Notes: generated by a model from the letters alone, not told the origin. Positions 11,388 through 19,967 are shown, counted from the first letter of the stretch. The stretch: 64,000 nucleotides of DNA from Brachionus manjavacas (GCA_019054805.1 JAHQIY010000009.1:2356001-2420000), one strand, 5' to 3'. Numbers and translations: made by a program.

Positions 11388-12040
11388 ATTTTTGGTGTAC
11401 TTTCTTTTTGCCTATCGGGTTGTTCGACTGGTTCTTCTTTTATTGTAGGTAAGCTATGTCCACTGTGGAAGTAGTACTTCAGTCTATTTTTGTGGACCTG
11501 TCTCACTTTCGAGCGAGGACTTAATGCAAGTTTTATTAAATAGTCGCAGTTGTTCTCGTTTTTTCCAACGACTACAAATGGTCCATGGTATTTGTGTGCC
11601 AGACCATGTGAAAGACCCTTTTTCAATTTTGGATGATCCGTCAATACGTAATCTCCAATGTTGTACTCAAATTTCTTGATCTTTCTATCGTGGTCCAATT
11701 TGGCTTTGTCCATTCGACAATTTCTATTTTTTGTCGCTATTTGGTAACACTTTTTAAGTTTCATCTTAAGCTCTTGAAGATAATTGATCGCCACTGCTGG
11801 GAGATTTTTCTCAACTATATCATCGTAGTCTTCCAATACTATTACCTCTCCGTGCTCATTCACTATTTTGTACTCAGTTAAAATTTTTTCTCTTTCGAGT
11901 AGGTCAGTAGGTGGTATAATTAGGTCGATTGGAATTTTAGGCCTTCGACCGAACATCATTTCAAAAGGTGTTTGGCCAGTTGAACTATGTTTACTAGTAT
12001 TGTAAGCATACGCCAGTTTATTTAAGTTAAGGTCCCACAC
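11384..12040 (-). CDS. Integrase C-terminal part (gypsy pol)
   Basis: 218 codons. It opens in the last part of the catalytic core (LNKLAYAYNTSKHSSTGQTP, FGRRP) and continues into the basic C-terminal domain (KFEYNIGDYVLTDHPK ... HKYHGPFVV). It is out of phase with the upstream integrase frame: the two join at 12022-12040, where a one-base indel is needed to restore continuity. Read together they form a normal gypsy integrase C-terminal half. Confidence 0.8.
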   Translation of the reverse strand: MWDLNLNKLAYAYNTSKHSSTGQTPFEMMFGRRPKIPIDLIIPPTDLLEREKILTEYKIVNEHGEVIVLEDYDDIVEKNLPAVAINYLQELKMKLKKCYQIATKNRNCRMDKAKLDHDRKIKKFEYNIGDYVLTDHPKLKKGLSHGLAHKYHGPFVVVGKNENNCDYLIKLALSPRSKVRQVHKNRLKYYFHSGHSLPTIKEEPVEQPDRQKESTPKI

Positions 12041-13461
12041 ATTTGGTCGTCATCAACAAATGCTGCAATCATCTTCTTAACTGTTTTTACTGTGATTTCA
12101 CTTTGACCATCACATTGTGGGTGAAATGGAGTTGTTTTTAACTTTCGTATGTCCAGATGCTCATAAACCAGATCTAAAAGCTTTGATTGATATTGTTTTC
12201 CCCCGTCTGATAATATTGATTCCGGGATTCCATATCTACAGCACCATTTATCCACTATATTGTTTGCAACTGGCGGGGTTTTACTGCTGTTCAGTGCATG
12301 AATCTGTATCAGCTTTGTAAAGTGATCTACTATGACTTGGAGATACTTGTTACCACGGTGAGTTACCGGGAATGGTCCTGCCAAATCTGTGGTAATCAAT
12401 TGATTAGGACGACATGGTGTTAAATAGATCAACTCAGCATGTCGCGCCGGCTGAGTGAGCTTGATCTTTTGGCACACATCACAACATTTGACACATCTCA
12501 TGATGTCGTCTTTTAAAAATGGTCTGTAAAATCTATCGGTTATTTTTGACATTGTCTTGGATTTCCCTAAATGACCATTGTAAATTGTGCTGTGAACTTG
12601 GTTGACAATTCGCTCGACTACTTGTTTTGGTAAGACTAGTTGCGTTGTTTTGAAACCATACCTATCTTCACTATGACGATATAGAATACCATCCACAAGT
12701 GTAAAATGGTCGTACTGTTTGTACAGTATACGACGTGTTGGGCTCTCAAAAATCAAGATCTTAGGTTTCTGAACCCCATTCTCCAGGATAAGTCCTTTTA
12801 TCCACTGGATATTTTCGTCCTTCTCTTGTTCTTCTTTTAGGCTCTCAAATTCATTTTCGATAGAAGAACTTGGGTTCAGTGCTATTCTATCGGCGTTTGT
12901 TATTTCACTCTCCGAATTAGAGCTGCTGTTTGTATTCTGTGTTGCATCATCTATGCTATGTTCACTCCCACTTTCCGAGGATGTAGAGACTTCACCGTGA
13001 ATTTCTTCAATACTTGCTACCAAATTGTCGTGAAAATCGTATTTTTCATCTGCATAGTTATCTTCTGGTGGTAGTCTTGATAACATGTCGGCTACGACGT
13101 TTTCTCGACCCGGCTTGTAGACAATTTCAAAGTTGTATATGCTTAACTTTAACATCCAACGTTCTAACCTAGGACTCATGGTGGTCTTGTTTTTTATCCA
13201 AGTCAAAGGTAAGTGGTCTGTTTGGACTTTGAAAGGTCTGCCATAAAGAAATTCGTGAAAATATACGATGCTCTCAACCGCACTTAGAAGCTCCTTTTCC
13301 ACTGTAGCATATTTTCTTTGAGCTTTTGTAAAATTTCGGCTAAAAAATGCAATTGGCCTTGGAAACCCACCAAATTCTTGTTGGAGGACTGCACCGTAAC
13401 CGTAGTCACATGTCTCTGTTGTTAAAATCATCTGTTGTTCGAAATTAGGTAAAGCTAACAC
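12022..13461 (-). CDS. RNase H and integrase N-terminal/core region (gypsy pol)
   Basis: 479 codons. Residues about 10-110 are an RNase H domain (TTETCDYGYGAVLQQ, FFSRNFTKAQ, VQTDHLPLTWI). After a Ser/Glu-rich spacer comes an integrase HHCC zinc finger (HSTIYNGHLGK ... CVKCCDVCQK), then the DDE core: LITTDLAGPFP, LSDGGKQYQS and a Glu in HPQCDGQSEITVK. The frame runs straight on from the RT frame at 13510-14112; only a TAA at 13510-13512 separates them. Its own end at 12022 is a frameshift, not a natural terminus. Confidence 0.85.
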   Translation of the reverse strand: MLALPNFEQQMILTTETCDYGYGAVLQQEFGGFPRPIAFFSRNFTKAQRKYATVEKELLSAVESIVYFHEFLYGRPFKVQTDHLPLTWIKNKTTMSPRLERWMLKLSIYNFEIVYKPGRENVVADMLSRLPPEDNYADEKYDFHDNLVASIEEIHGEVSTSSESGSEHSIDDATQNTNSSSNSESEITNADRIALNPSSSIENEFESLKEEQEKDENIQWIKGLILENGVQKPKILIFESPTRRILYKQYDHFTLVDGILYRHSEDRYGFKTTQLVLPKQVVERIVNQVHSTIYNGHLGKSKTMSKITDRFYRPFLKDDIMRCVKCCDVCQKIKLTQPARHAELIYLTPCRPNQLITTDLAGPFPVTHRGNKYLQVIVDHFTKLIQIHALNSSKTPPVANNIVDKWCCRYGIPESILSDGGKQYQSKLLDLVYEHLDIRKLKTTPFHPQCDGQSEITVKTVKKMIAAFVDDDQMCGTLT

Positions 13462-13509
13462 AAGTTCACTGCTTAGGACGCTTTTTAGTCTCGCAAAATG
13501 TTCATCAGC

Positions 13510-14112
13510 TTATTTGTTCCAAATAAGTTGTACTTTTTTCCCATCGACTGCGCCATTTCGTTTCCGACAGCTCTTAGGTACACTTTTTAAACCCATTAAC
13601 TCATAGAGAGGTCTGGCTAATAGTGCGTAGTGATCAATGAATCGGCGGTAAAAGTTTGCAATGCCTAACCAGGACTGAAGTTGGTTAATTGTTGCTGGTT
13701 TCCCGTATTTCGATAGGCCCAATGCCCTATTTGGGTCTGGTTTAATCTTACCCTTGGATATCACATTTCCCAACAACTGAATTTCGAATTCAACTGGAAC
13801 ACTTTTTTCGAATGAAACTTTTAATGATCTCTTGTTCAATGTATCCAGAACAGCCATTACAGTGTCCAGATGATAATTGATCCCATTCTTTTCACTGTTT
13901 GTAAATATAATTGAGTCATCCAAATAAACTCTTAGAGAATTATCTATTATAAATCGTTGTAAACATGCTTCAATAAAACGTTGAAACCATGCAGGGGAAG
14001 TTTTAATTCCCATTGGCATTGAAAGATACTCAAACAGACCAAATTCACAGATGAAAGCAGTGTACTGTATGGAGTTAGGATGGACAGGAATTTGGTGGTA
14101 TGCTGCTTTCAT
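13510..14112 (-). CDS. Reverse transcriptase palm/thumb region (gypsy pol)
   Basis: 200 codons beginning in the duplicated 89-bp segment (MKAAYHQIPVHPNS). It carries GLFEYLSMPMGIKTSPAWFQ and the catalytic VYLDDSIIFT. The thumb follows with NFYRRFIDHYALLARPLYEL. It ends at a TAA (WNK-stop) in an otherwise continuous frame with the RNase H region, so one nonsense change inactivates it. The upstream RT half lies at 16535-16990, beyond the foreign insert. Confidence 0.85.
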   Translation of the reverse strand: MKAAYHQIPVHPNSIQYTAFICEFGLFEYLSMPMGIKTSPAWFQRFIEACLQRFIIDNSLRVYLDDSIIFTNSEKNGINYHLDTVMAVLDTLNKRSLKVSFEKSVPVEFEIQLLGNVISKGKIKPDPNRALGLSKYGKPATINQLQSWLGIANFYRRFIDHYALLARPLYELMGLKSVPKSCRKRNGAVDGKKVQLIWNK

Positions 14113-14138
14113 ATCGATTTTAGTAAAAGTGTCTGCAT
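14050..14138. repeat. 89-bp direct repeat, left copy
   Basis: Positions 14050-14138 are repeated exactly by eye at 16547-16635. Both copies come from the outer element's reverse transcriptase (region of MKAAYHQIPVHPNSIQYTAF, minus strand). They flank the inverted segment of a second gypsy element. The length far exceeds the 4-6 bp duplications made by LTR-element integrases, so ordinary integration does not explain it. Confidence 0.9.
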
Positions 14139-16546
14139 TAAGAAATTAATAAACTTAATACTTTATTAAAAAAATCGGCCGATTTCATATTACCTTTTTA
14201 GATAAATAAAAGTATTCGAACCATCAGACTTAAGTCTTCACATTTTTTTTATCCATCCAACTAACAACCCAGAACTAAACCATAAAGGATAGAATATCTG
14301 GCGACGAGGAAATAAAAAAAAAAAAAAAAAAATCAAAAAAAAATCACTCGTATGAGTGACACGCTGAGCCAACAAGACGACTCAGCATTTGACCAAACGT
14401 CAATAAGCCAAAGCAACAGCAAGCAACCAAACGAGCCAGAAAGCGCTCAACTAGACCAAGTAGACCCAAATCAAAGTCCAGAGGAACACCGAAACACGAT
14501 GTCAGCGACAAACTTCGACGATCTGCCAACGTTTGACCCAGGCAGGGATCAAGCAGCAATCGCCAGCAAATGGTCAAAATGGTTGGAGGTTTGGTACCTG
14601 TACCTAGCAAGCAGAGAGCTAGATACCAAAGAGAACATGGAAGCAGACACCGATTACCAGAAAGCTAAAACCTTAAAGCCACTGTTCCTGCTAAAGATAG
14701 GAGACGACGCGAGGGAAATATACAATAGCAAGAAGAAGGCGGACAACTCGGACAAACTAATAGAGGTGATCAAGTTTATGAGTGAGCACTACGCACCTAG
14801 GCGATCGAAGTTCGCATATGTCAGTATCTTTTGCCGGGCGAGAAGAAACGAGGGTGAAGCTGTCAATGACTTTATGGTAAGGCTTCGTAAATTAGCAAAG
14901 CCATGCGACTTTGGCGACCAACTGGACAAGGAGCTTTTGCGAGCTTTTGTGTTCGGCTGCGGAATCGAAAGAGTGGAGGAAATGATGTGCATCGATGATA
15001 AGAAGACGCTAGACGATGCCATCGAATGTGGACTTAAAAATGAGCACAAACTCGAAGATCTGAAGCAGATCCGAGTAGCACACACACATGACCAAGTATC
15101 CGACGGTGTAACAATTAACCACACCTCTTTTCGCAGACCAGAAGCGGCACTGAAGCAATCAATAGCCTGTGCGTGGTGTGGTGGTAAACCACACGCCAGA
15201 GCAAATTGCCCTGCAAAGGACAAGGAATGCAGCAACTGCCTCAAAATAGGTCACTTCGCATGTGCATGCCGAAGCACTAGAGTCCAGAGAAACACGAATA
15301 CACGAAACAGTAATAATCGGAACAGCTCAGAGGGCAGAAGCAACCATGGCACTACCAGAGGTGATTATGGTCCCGGACGAAGCACCACAACTGGATCGGA
15401 AAAACAACAAGAAACCTTCCGAGCTAATCAGAGCGCCAGTAGGCGTCAAACAAGCTCAAGAGGAATACATGCAGTGACAAGCAGCCATAGTCCTGCCATT
15501 CCTGACATAAGCATTATGCTATCAGCAGCAGAGTATGACGAGTACCTGCGAGCCAAGAACTATTTGGAAGCGAGTGAATGGAGCGACCAGCAAGCAGTAG
15601 TAATTCCAATGGAAGCAGGTGACACTAACGTGCACACGATGGTAACGGTGGACGGCTGTAAAATAAGGGTGTTGGTAGACACTGGAGCGGCAGTAAATGT
15701 GTTGGACGAGCCAACGTACCACCAGCTAAGCAGCAGACCAGCTCTTGAGAATCTAAACAAGCCATACTATGGATTCGGAAGTCCAGATAAGCCACTCGAG
15801 GTATTAGGCTTCTTCGTAGCAACGGTTTCTTGGAAAGAAAAGAACGGACGAGCGCCCTTTATCGTGGTGAAAGGCAAGCATCAAAACCTTATATGTAAGA
15901 AGACTGCGATAGCCTTTAAGATGGTATCATTGCACCTCGATGACGATACAGAGAGTAGCCTAGCTGTCAGCCAAATAGACGTGAAGGAGCACTTAAGCAA
16001 ACAAGAGTTGGCCGAGATGTTTCCCGAACTATTCAGCGGAAAACTGGGCTGCGTCACAGGAATCGAAGTCAAGCTTGAAATCGACGATTCCGTCAGGCCA
16101 GTAAAGCAACCATTGCGAGCAACACCGTTTCATTACAGAGCTGCAGTTGAGAGAGAGCTCGACAAGCAGGAGGCCGACGGCATCATAGAGAAAATCAACT
16201 CAATGACGACGTCAATCGAATGGATATCCAATTTAGTTATCGTGCCGAAAGACCATCATCCAAGCAAAAGTGGGTTACCACATCGACATAACTCAGATCA
16301 GCAAGGTGGACACGCAGTAAGAATCACGTGCGATTCAAGACAGCTGAATAAGGCCCTAAAGCGCGTCAGATTTGCAATGAGAACTGTCGAGGACTTAGTG
16401 GTCATTGTGAACGGAGCAACTATATTCTCGAAGTTGGATCTCAACAAGGCTTTTCATCAAATGACTCTGGCTGAAGAATCGCGCAATCTAACCACGATCA
16501 CTACACACAAAGGTCTTTATCGCTACAAAGGTCTTTATCGGTTCGT
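14139..16546 (+). mobile_element. 5' half of a second gypsy element inside the first
   Basis: The insert runs opposite to its host element. It begins in a non-coding leader (14139-14298) that may be part of an LTR or R-U5 region. A primer-binding-like sequence starts at 14299 (TGGCGACGAGG), followed by an A-rich leader and gag-protease-RT. It stops inside the RT palm, right after THKGLYRYKGLYRF, where GGTCTTTATCG is repeated in tandem. No RNase H, integrase or 3' LTR is present. Its GC content is higher than that of the host element. Confidence 0.8.
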
Positions 16547-16652
16547 GATGAAAGCAGTGTACTGTATGGAGTTAGGATGGACAGGAATTTGGTGGTATGC
16601 TGCTTTCATATCGATTTTAGTAAAAGTGTCTGCATCTGCTAGTTTGGCATAA
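14352..16652 (+). CDS. Gag-protease-partial RT polyprotein, 3' end chimeric
   Basis: 766 codons from ATG 14352. Residues 1-270 are capsid-like (SEHYAPRRSKFAYVSIFCRA). Two CCHC knuckles follow at about 274-310 (CAWCGGKPHARANC and CSNCLKIGHFACAC). The retropepsin motif VDTGAAVNVL lies near residue 441. RT begins near 560 (LRATPFHYRAAVERELDKQE) and includes ITCDSRQLNKAL and FSKLDLNKAFHQMTL. After THKGLYRYKGLYRF the frame runs into antisense sequence of the outer element's RT, so the last 35 or so residues are not natural. Gag and pol lie in one frame. The organisation resembles Mag/K02A2.6-like gypsy elements; that subgroup is a guess. Confidence 0.8.
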   Translation: MSDTLSQQDDSAFDQTSISQSNSKQPNEPESAQLDQVDPNQSPEEHRNTMSATNFDDLPTFDPGRDQAAIASKWSKWLEVWYLYLASRELDTKENMEADTDYQKAKTLKPLFLLKIGDDAREIYNSKKKADNSDKLIEVIKFMSEHYAPRRSKFAYVSIFCRARRNEGEAVNDFMVRLRKLAKPCDFGDQLDKELLRAFVFGCGIERVEEMMCIDDKKTLDDAIECGLKNEHKLEDLKQIRVAHTHDQVSDGVTINHTSFRRPEAALKQSIACAWCGGKPHARANCPAKDKECSNCLKIGHFACACRSTRVQRNTNTRNSNNRNSSEGRSNHGTTRGDYGPGRSTTTGSEKQQETFRANQSASRRQTSSRGIHAVTSSHSPAIPDISIMLSAAEYDEYLRAKNYLEASEWSDQQAVVIPMEAGDTNVHTMVTVDGCKIRVLVDTGAAVNVLDEPTYHQLSSRPALENLNKPYYGFGSPDKPLEVLGFFVATVSWKEKNGRAPFIVVKGKHQNLICKKTAIAFKMVSLHLDDDTESSLAVSQIDVKEHLSKQELAEMFPELFSGKLGCVTGIEVKLEIDDSVRPVKQPLRATPFHYRAAVERELDKQEADGIIEKINSMTTSIEWISNLVIVPKDHHPSKSGLPHRHNSDQQGGHAVRITCDSRQLNKALKRVRFAMRTVEDLVVIVNGATIFSKLDLNKAFHQMTLAEESRNLTTITTHKGLYRYKGLYRFVMKAVYCMELGWTGIWWYAAFISILVKVSASASLA

Positions 16653-16990
16653 AGATCCTTTATGGACGGAATTGGATAGTTATCGTCCTTTATCACTTTG
16701 TTAAGTGGCTTGTAGTCCACTGTGATTCTTATAGAGCCATCAGCCTTGTCTACTACTCGTATAGGAAAACACCATTGACTTCTACTTGGTCGAATAATCC
16801 CTGCCTTCAGTTGTCTATCCAGTTCAGTGTTAACTTTCTCTTTCAGATTCCACGGTAGTGGTCTACATCTACATTTGATTGGCTTCTGGTTTGGGTCTTG
16901 AAATTCTATTTCAAATGCAACATCTGAATTTCTTTCTGGTTTTAAATCCAAGACTGATTTTGCCGAAACTTCTTCAATTTTATTTTTCAA
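16535..16990 (-). CDS. Reverse transcriptase N-terminal half (gypsy pol)
   Basis: 151 codons without an ATG. It starts in the overlap with gag-protease and contains RCRPLPWNLKEKVNTELDRQ, SQWCFPIRVV, IRITVDYKPLNKV and TKIDMKAAYHQIP. It lies in the -1 frame relative to gag-protease, and a T5 run (GCTTTTTGA) sits at the gag stop, consistent with -1 frameshifting but not proof. The frame is cut at the 89-bp repeat, where the foreign insert begins; the remainder of the domain is at 13510-14112. Confidence 0.8.
   Translation of the reverse strand: MKNKIEEVSAKSVLDLKPERNSDVAFEIEFQDPNQKPIKCRCRPLPWNLKEKVNTELDRQLKAGIIRPSRSQWCFPIRVVDKADGSIRITVDYKPLNKVIKDDNYPIPSIKDLYAKLADADTFTKIDMKAAYHQIPVHPNSIQYTAFITNR
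16547..16635. repeat. 89-bp direct repeat, right copy
   Basis: Exact counterpart of 14050-14138. On its left it joins the truncated RT of the second element; on its right it continues into the outer element's RT (CTGCTAGTTTGGCA). Removing one copy with the insert would give continuous outer pol. Confidence 0.9.
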
Positions 16991-18633
16991 AAAGCACGTG
17001 CATTTTCAACAGCCTCCATATTGAGATCATCTTTTGACAGGCTCGTTTCCTTCAATTCCGCAACGATTTCAGTCTCAATCACAGTACCACAAACTTTTGT
17101 TTTTGGGACTTCTCCCTCCCCTTTTCCGAAGTTATTTTCGGGATGGACTTCATCAAAATTGGTAATACTACCGACTTCCTCTTCTTTCACATTGTGATAA
17201 GTGCATGATTTAATGGTTTTTTTACAACGTTTCTCACGCCTTTCTTCTCTAAAAATTCTTCTTACCTCATCAGACATTGTTTTTACCATTGTCTTTATGT
17301 GTTCAAATCTAGGCCCAATGTGCTTCAGTTTGTTTATCAAATCTCTCCCCAAAAGACAATCATTATTGGAAACTGTCTCAGTGACCAATATCTCCACATT
17401 CTTAAGGATTTCTTCTCTTGAAACAATACAGCGTGAGAGCTTCACCTTGCCAAGAATTTTTATCGGACATGAGCATGAGAACAGCTCGCTACCCGAGTGA
17501 ATTTCCAGTTCTGTTCCAGGTGCATGCCTTTTTAGAAGATTGAACGTTTTTGTGTTGATAATTGTCCTATCTGCTCCACTATCACATAGGTAATTGACCA
17601 GTGTGTTATTGAAAATTGCCACACCTATCACTGGTCTTTCTCGGTTAGGACGCTTTCTTAAGTTAACAGCGTTAATTACGTGAAGGGGCTCACTGTTGCC
17701 TTTATCTTCAAATTTAACCTGTTTCTGCGTTGACTGGTGTGGGTTAAATGTTTTGTCTTGTCTCTGATTGTTTGGTTCCCTTGGATTATTATAAGGATAG
17801 GAATTTGATTTAAAATTACCACCAAACGTCTGTTTTAAATTTGGTTGAATTGCGTACCTTCTATTCTGGAGAGCATCACTTTCACTTGTGGTGCTATAAT
17901 AGAAAGGTTGCTTATCGAAACTAGACATCTTGCAGTCCGCATAATTAATCAAGTCCTGAATTTTGTAAACTTTTTCGGTTTCGATTTGTCTCATTTTCAA
18001 CATTTTTGCTCGAACCTTTTCACGAAGACGTTGATTATACAATCCCTCCACAAATCGATCTTGAATTAAGCGATCAATGTCGTTGGAAGTTTCCGTTTTT
18101 GGAAATATTTGTTTTACCAATTGCGTTACTTTTTCGCCATTATCTACAATAGACTCACGTGGCGATTGCTTTAAGTCAGACAATTGATCCCAGTTCACAG
18201 TGCTTTTGAATTTAACTGTATTTGTGAATTTATCACACAATTGCCTTTTGAAACTGTCGAAGCCTTTAATTGGTTCATTGCGGCACTCATCCAAATTTAT
18301 AATACGTCTAAGGATTCTGTTGTCTACAAGACTAATTGTGATGTCAAGCCAGTCGAACTTTTGAAATTGCTTCAAATAAATCTCCAATACAATGAACCAC
18401 GATTTCACATCCATTCCTTCCTTGAGCTCGTTCGGTGCCTTTATAGCGTGTGAATTTCGAGCTTCGCTATACAAGGTCTTATAAATCCCCTCGTTTCCAA
18501 ATTGCATGGCATTAACAAAAATAACATTGGCTGACGCTGAGCCACTTGTTTGGATTGAAGTCGGCGTGCGAGGCCTCCCATTTATAAGATGGATTGTCCC
18601 ATACACTAAGATCAAAGTGATGATTAAAATCAC
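16987..18633 (-). CDS. Gag-protease of the outer gypsy element
   Basis: About 548 codons. The capsid-like part contains APNELKEGMDVKSWFIVLEI and RFVEGLYNQRLREKVRAK. No CCHC knuckle is visible; a basic Asn/Gln-rich region stands in its place. The aspartic protease follows (NYLCDSGADRTIINTKTF ... CLLGRDLI), then an acidic tail. The frame has no ATG at its 5' end. It stays open up to 18678, and beyond one stop the same frame has a 44-codon signal-peptide-like ORF from ATG 18813. A different frame from ATG 18691 (MDKINPIWKD, about 55 codons) looks more like a gag N-terminus. The start is therefore unsettled and a frameshift near 18520 is possible. Confidence 0.75.
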   Translation of the reverse strand: MILIITLILVYGTIHLINGRPRTPTSIQTSGSASANVIFVNAMQFGNEGIYKTLYSEARNSHAIKAPNELKEGMDVKSWFIVLEIYLKQFQKFDWLDITISLVDNRILRRIINLDECRNEPIKGFDSFKRQLCDKFTNTVKFKSTVNWDQLSDLKQSPRESIVDNGEKVTQLVKQIFPKTETSNDIDRLIQDRFVEGLYNQRLREKVRAKMLKMRQIETEKVYKIQDLINYADCKMSSFDKQPFYYSTTSESDALQNRRYAIQPNLKQTFGGNFKSNSYPYNNPREPNNQRQDKTFNPHQSTQKQVKFEDKGNSEPLHVINAVNLRKRPNRERPVIGVAIFNNTLVNYLCDSGADRTIINTKTFNLLKRHAPGTELEIHSGSELFSCSCPIKILGKVKLSRCIVSREEILKNVEILVTETVSNNDCLLGRDLINKLKHIGPRFEHIKTMVKTMSDEVRRIFREERREKRCKKTIKSCTYHNVKEEEVGSITNFDEVHPENNFGKGEGEVPKTKVCGTVIETEIVAELKETSLSKDDLNMEAVENARAF

Positions 18634-18877
18634 TGTCTCTATTGGGATTGTGACGATTGACGTCTTTCCAAATTGGATTTATTTTGTCCATGTGCTGATT
18701 AAATGAGATATCAATTTCTCATACATTGACTCTGTCTTATAAAATGTGAACGCATGTGTTTCACACGTGACAACAAAACTCCATAATAAAATTGTAAATG
18801 CGATTTTGCACATTTTGAGAAAAGGTTTTAATAAGAAGAGAATAGGAAAGAAATCTTAAAGCCTAACTGAAAGTTAA

Positions 18878-18895
18878 GAAAATCTAGGGACGCCA
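18878..18895 (-). other. Primer-binding site of the outer gypsy element
   Basis: Directly inside the 5' LTR, after one extra T, the minus strand reads TGGCGTCCCTAGATTTTC. A TGG start next to the 5' LTR is the hallmark of a tRNA primer-binding site. I did not assign the tRNA. Confidence 0.65.
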
Positions 18896-18896
18896 A

Positions 18897-19236
18897 TGTT
18901 ATAAACCTTAGATCCTGAACTATAGTTCTTTCCGGATCTGTTAGGATCTAGTGGTTCGCGGTTATAACGCTAATAATAAATAAAGAAATTAAATAATAAT
19001 AATAATAACTTTATTAATAAATGGCCACTTCTAGCCTGAACAAATAATAAAGAAAAAAATGGAGAAAAGAAAACAACAATAATTTCAGATCTCTTCTGAT
19101 CGCACATGTCTAATATTTTACACAGTGTTAAATACTATCACTTGCTAAGCGCATGAGATCATAGTATTGCACTGTGAAACTATAGACATGTAAGTTGAAT
19201 AGAGTCGGTGTTGTAGTTATTGAGAGAACTACAACA
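18897..19236 (-). repeat. 5' LTR of the gypsy element
   Basis: 340 bp, identical by eye to the copy at 10085-10424. It has the same 10-bp inverted repeat at the outer edge (TGTTGTAGTT/AACTACAACA, plus-strand 19209-19236). It is followed by the second CTGG copy of the target duplication at 19237-19240. Confidence 0.9.
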
Positions 19237-19240
19237 CTGG

Positions 19241-19760
19241 TATTATTTTGACAATATATCAAGGAAAAACCGAAAAATATGTAGCTGTCTTTAGTACTCA
19301 CCATGATCGTGTTGAAATTGAATCTGAAGAAGGGCATCAGAAAAAACGTAAGCCTAACACAATCATTGATTACAACGAAAAAAAATGTGGTGTTGATTCA
19401 GTTGATCAGATAACAAGAATATATTAGGCTAAAGCGCCTACTAGACGATGGACAATGCAGGTCTTTTTGATGAAAAAAAAGAAAAATCGGTTTTTCCATC
19501 GTCAACATCATCAGTTCTTCTCCCACCAACACCAAACACCAAAAAATTCAACAAAAAAAAGCTTAGAATATCAAAATCTAAATACAACACCTGTTAAACG
19601 TACTACCTGCTCGGTAGAATTTTGCAATAGAAACAAAGCTATAATTGTGATTAAAGTGGAACACCAACTTGTGGAACATGTATATTTAAAACTTATGAAA
19701 TTTGTAAAAATTGTCAATCAAAATAACTATTTTAACCAATGAGTCATTTAAATTATATTT
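19241..19760 (+). pseudogene. piggyBac transposase, second part
   Basis: This continues the interrupted frame: a strand reading IYQGKTEKYVAVFSTHHD, then NTIIDYNEKKCGVDSVDQIT, the typical end of the piggyBac catalytic domain. The open frame 19455-19742 is basic and ends in a degraded Cys-rich region (CSVEFCNRNKAIIV) where active proteins have a zinc-binding tail. A stop near 19425 and loss of later Cys residues mark it as dead. It joins the 9000-10084 part once the gypsy element is removed. Confidence 0.75.
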
Positions 19761-19967
19761 TTGTAATTAAAAAGGGTCTTCGTGAGGGGCTGTTGGAGGC
19801 CACTCGTATGTATGGAACAAAGTAGATTAATAGATTACTTTTTCTTATCCGTTTATTCAATAAAATCAATTTGTTTAATTTAAAAAATTTATTTTTATTT
19901 TATTATTGTGTTTATTTGACGCAATCGGTGCTTCGAGGAAAAAAAATTTGGTGCTTCTAGTGTTTAA

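Larger units (their letters stand above)
10085..19236 (-). mobile_element. Ty3/gypsy LTR retrotransposon, chimeric
   Basis: The element has two 340-bp LTRs that I read as identical, each running TGTTATAAACC to CTACAACA on the plus strand. They are flanked by a CTGG duplication (10081-10084 and 19237-19240; a following T is shared). Orientation is minus: 5' LTR 18897-19236, primer-binding site beside it, gag-protease, then reverse transcriptase, RNase H, integrase, an extra ORF and a purine tract at 10426-10440 next to the 3' LTR. Identical LTRs imply recent insertion. Yet pol has one in-frame stop, at least one frameshift, and a 2.4-kb inverted insert from another gypsy element. This copy is not autonomous. 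Confidence 0.9.
8843..19967 (+). mobile_element. piggyBac element, interrupted by a gypsy retrotransposon
   Basis: The two ends carry related inverted repeats. The left end (about 8843-8905) includes TCGAAGTACCGATTACGTCA and the right end, read in reverse, includes TCGAAGCACCGATTGCGTCA. The right end finishes at TTAA (19964-19967), the piggyBac target; the left end shows TTATAA. The outermost part of the right repeat (CACTAGAAGCACCAA) nearly matches the ends of the short piggyBac copy at 31326-32531. Without the inserted retroelement (10085-19236 plus one CTGG copy) the piggyBac would be about 2 kb, a normal size. The transposase halves are listed separately. Confidence 0.75.

Noticed and set aside
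14789..16072. Minus-strand frames at 14789-15244, 15522-15822 and 15881-16072
   Set aside because: Antisense shadows of the second gypsy element's gag-protease-RT frame.
14050..16635. The 89-bp repeats as LTRs of the inner element
   Set aside because: They are reverse transcriptase coding sequence of the outer element, lack TG/CA ends, and are not next to a primer-binding site or purine tract.
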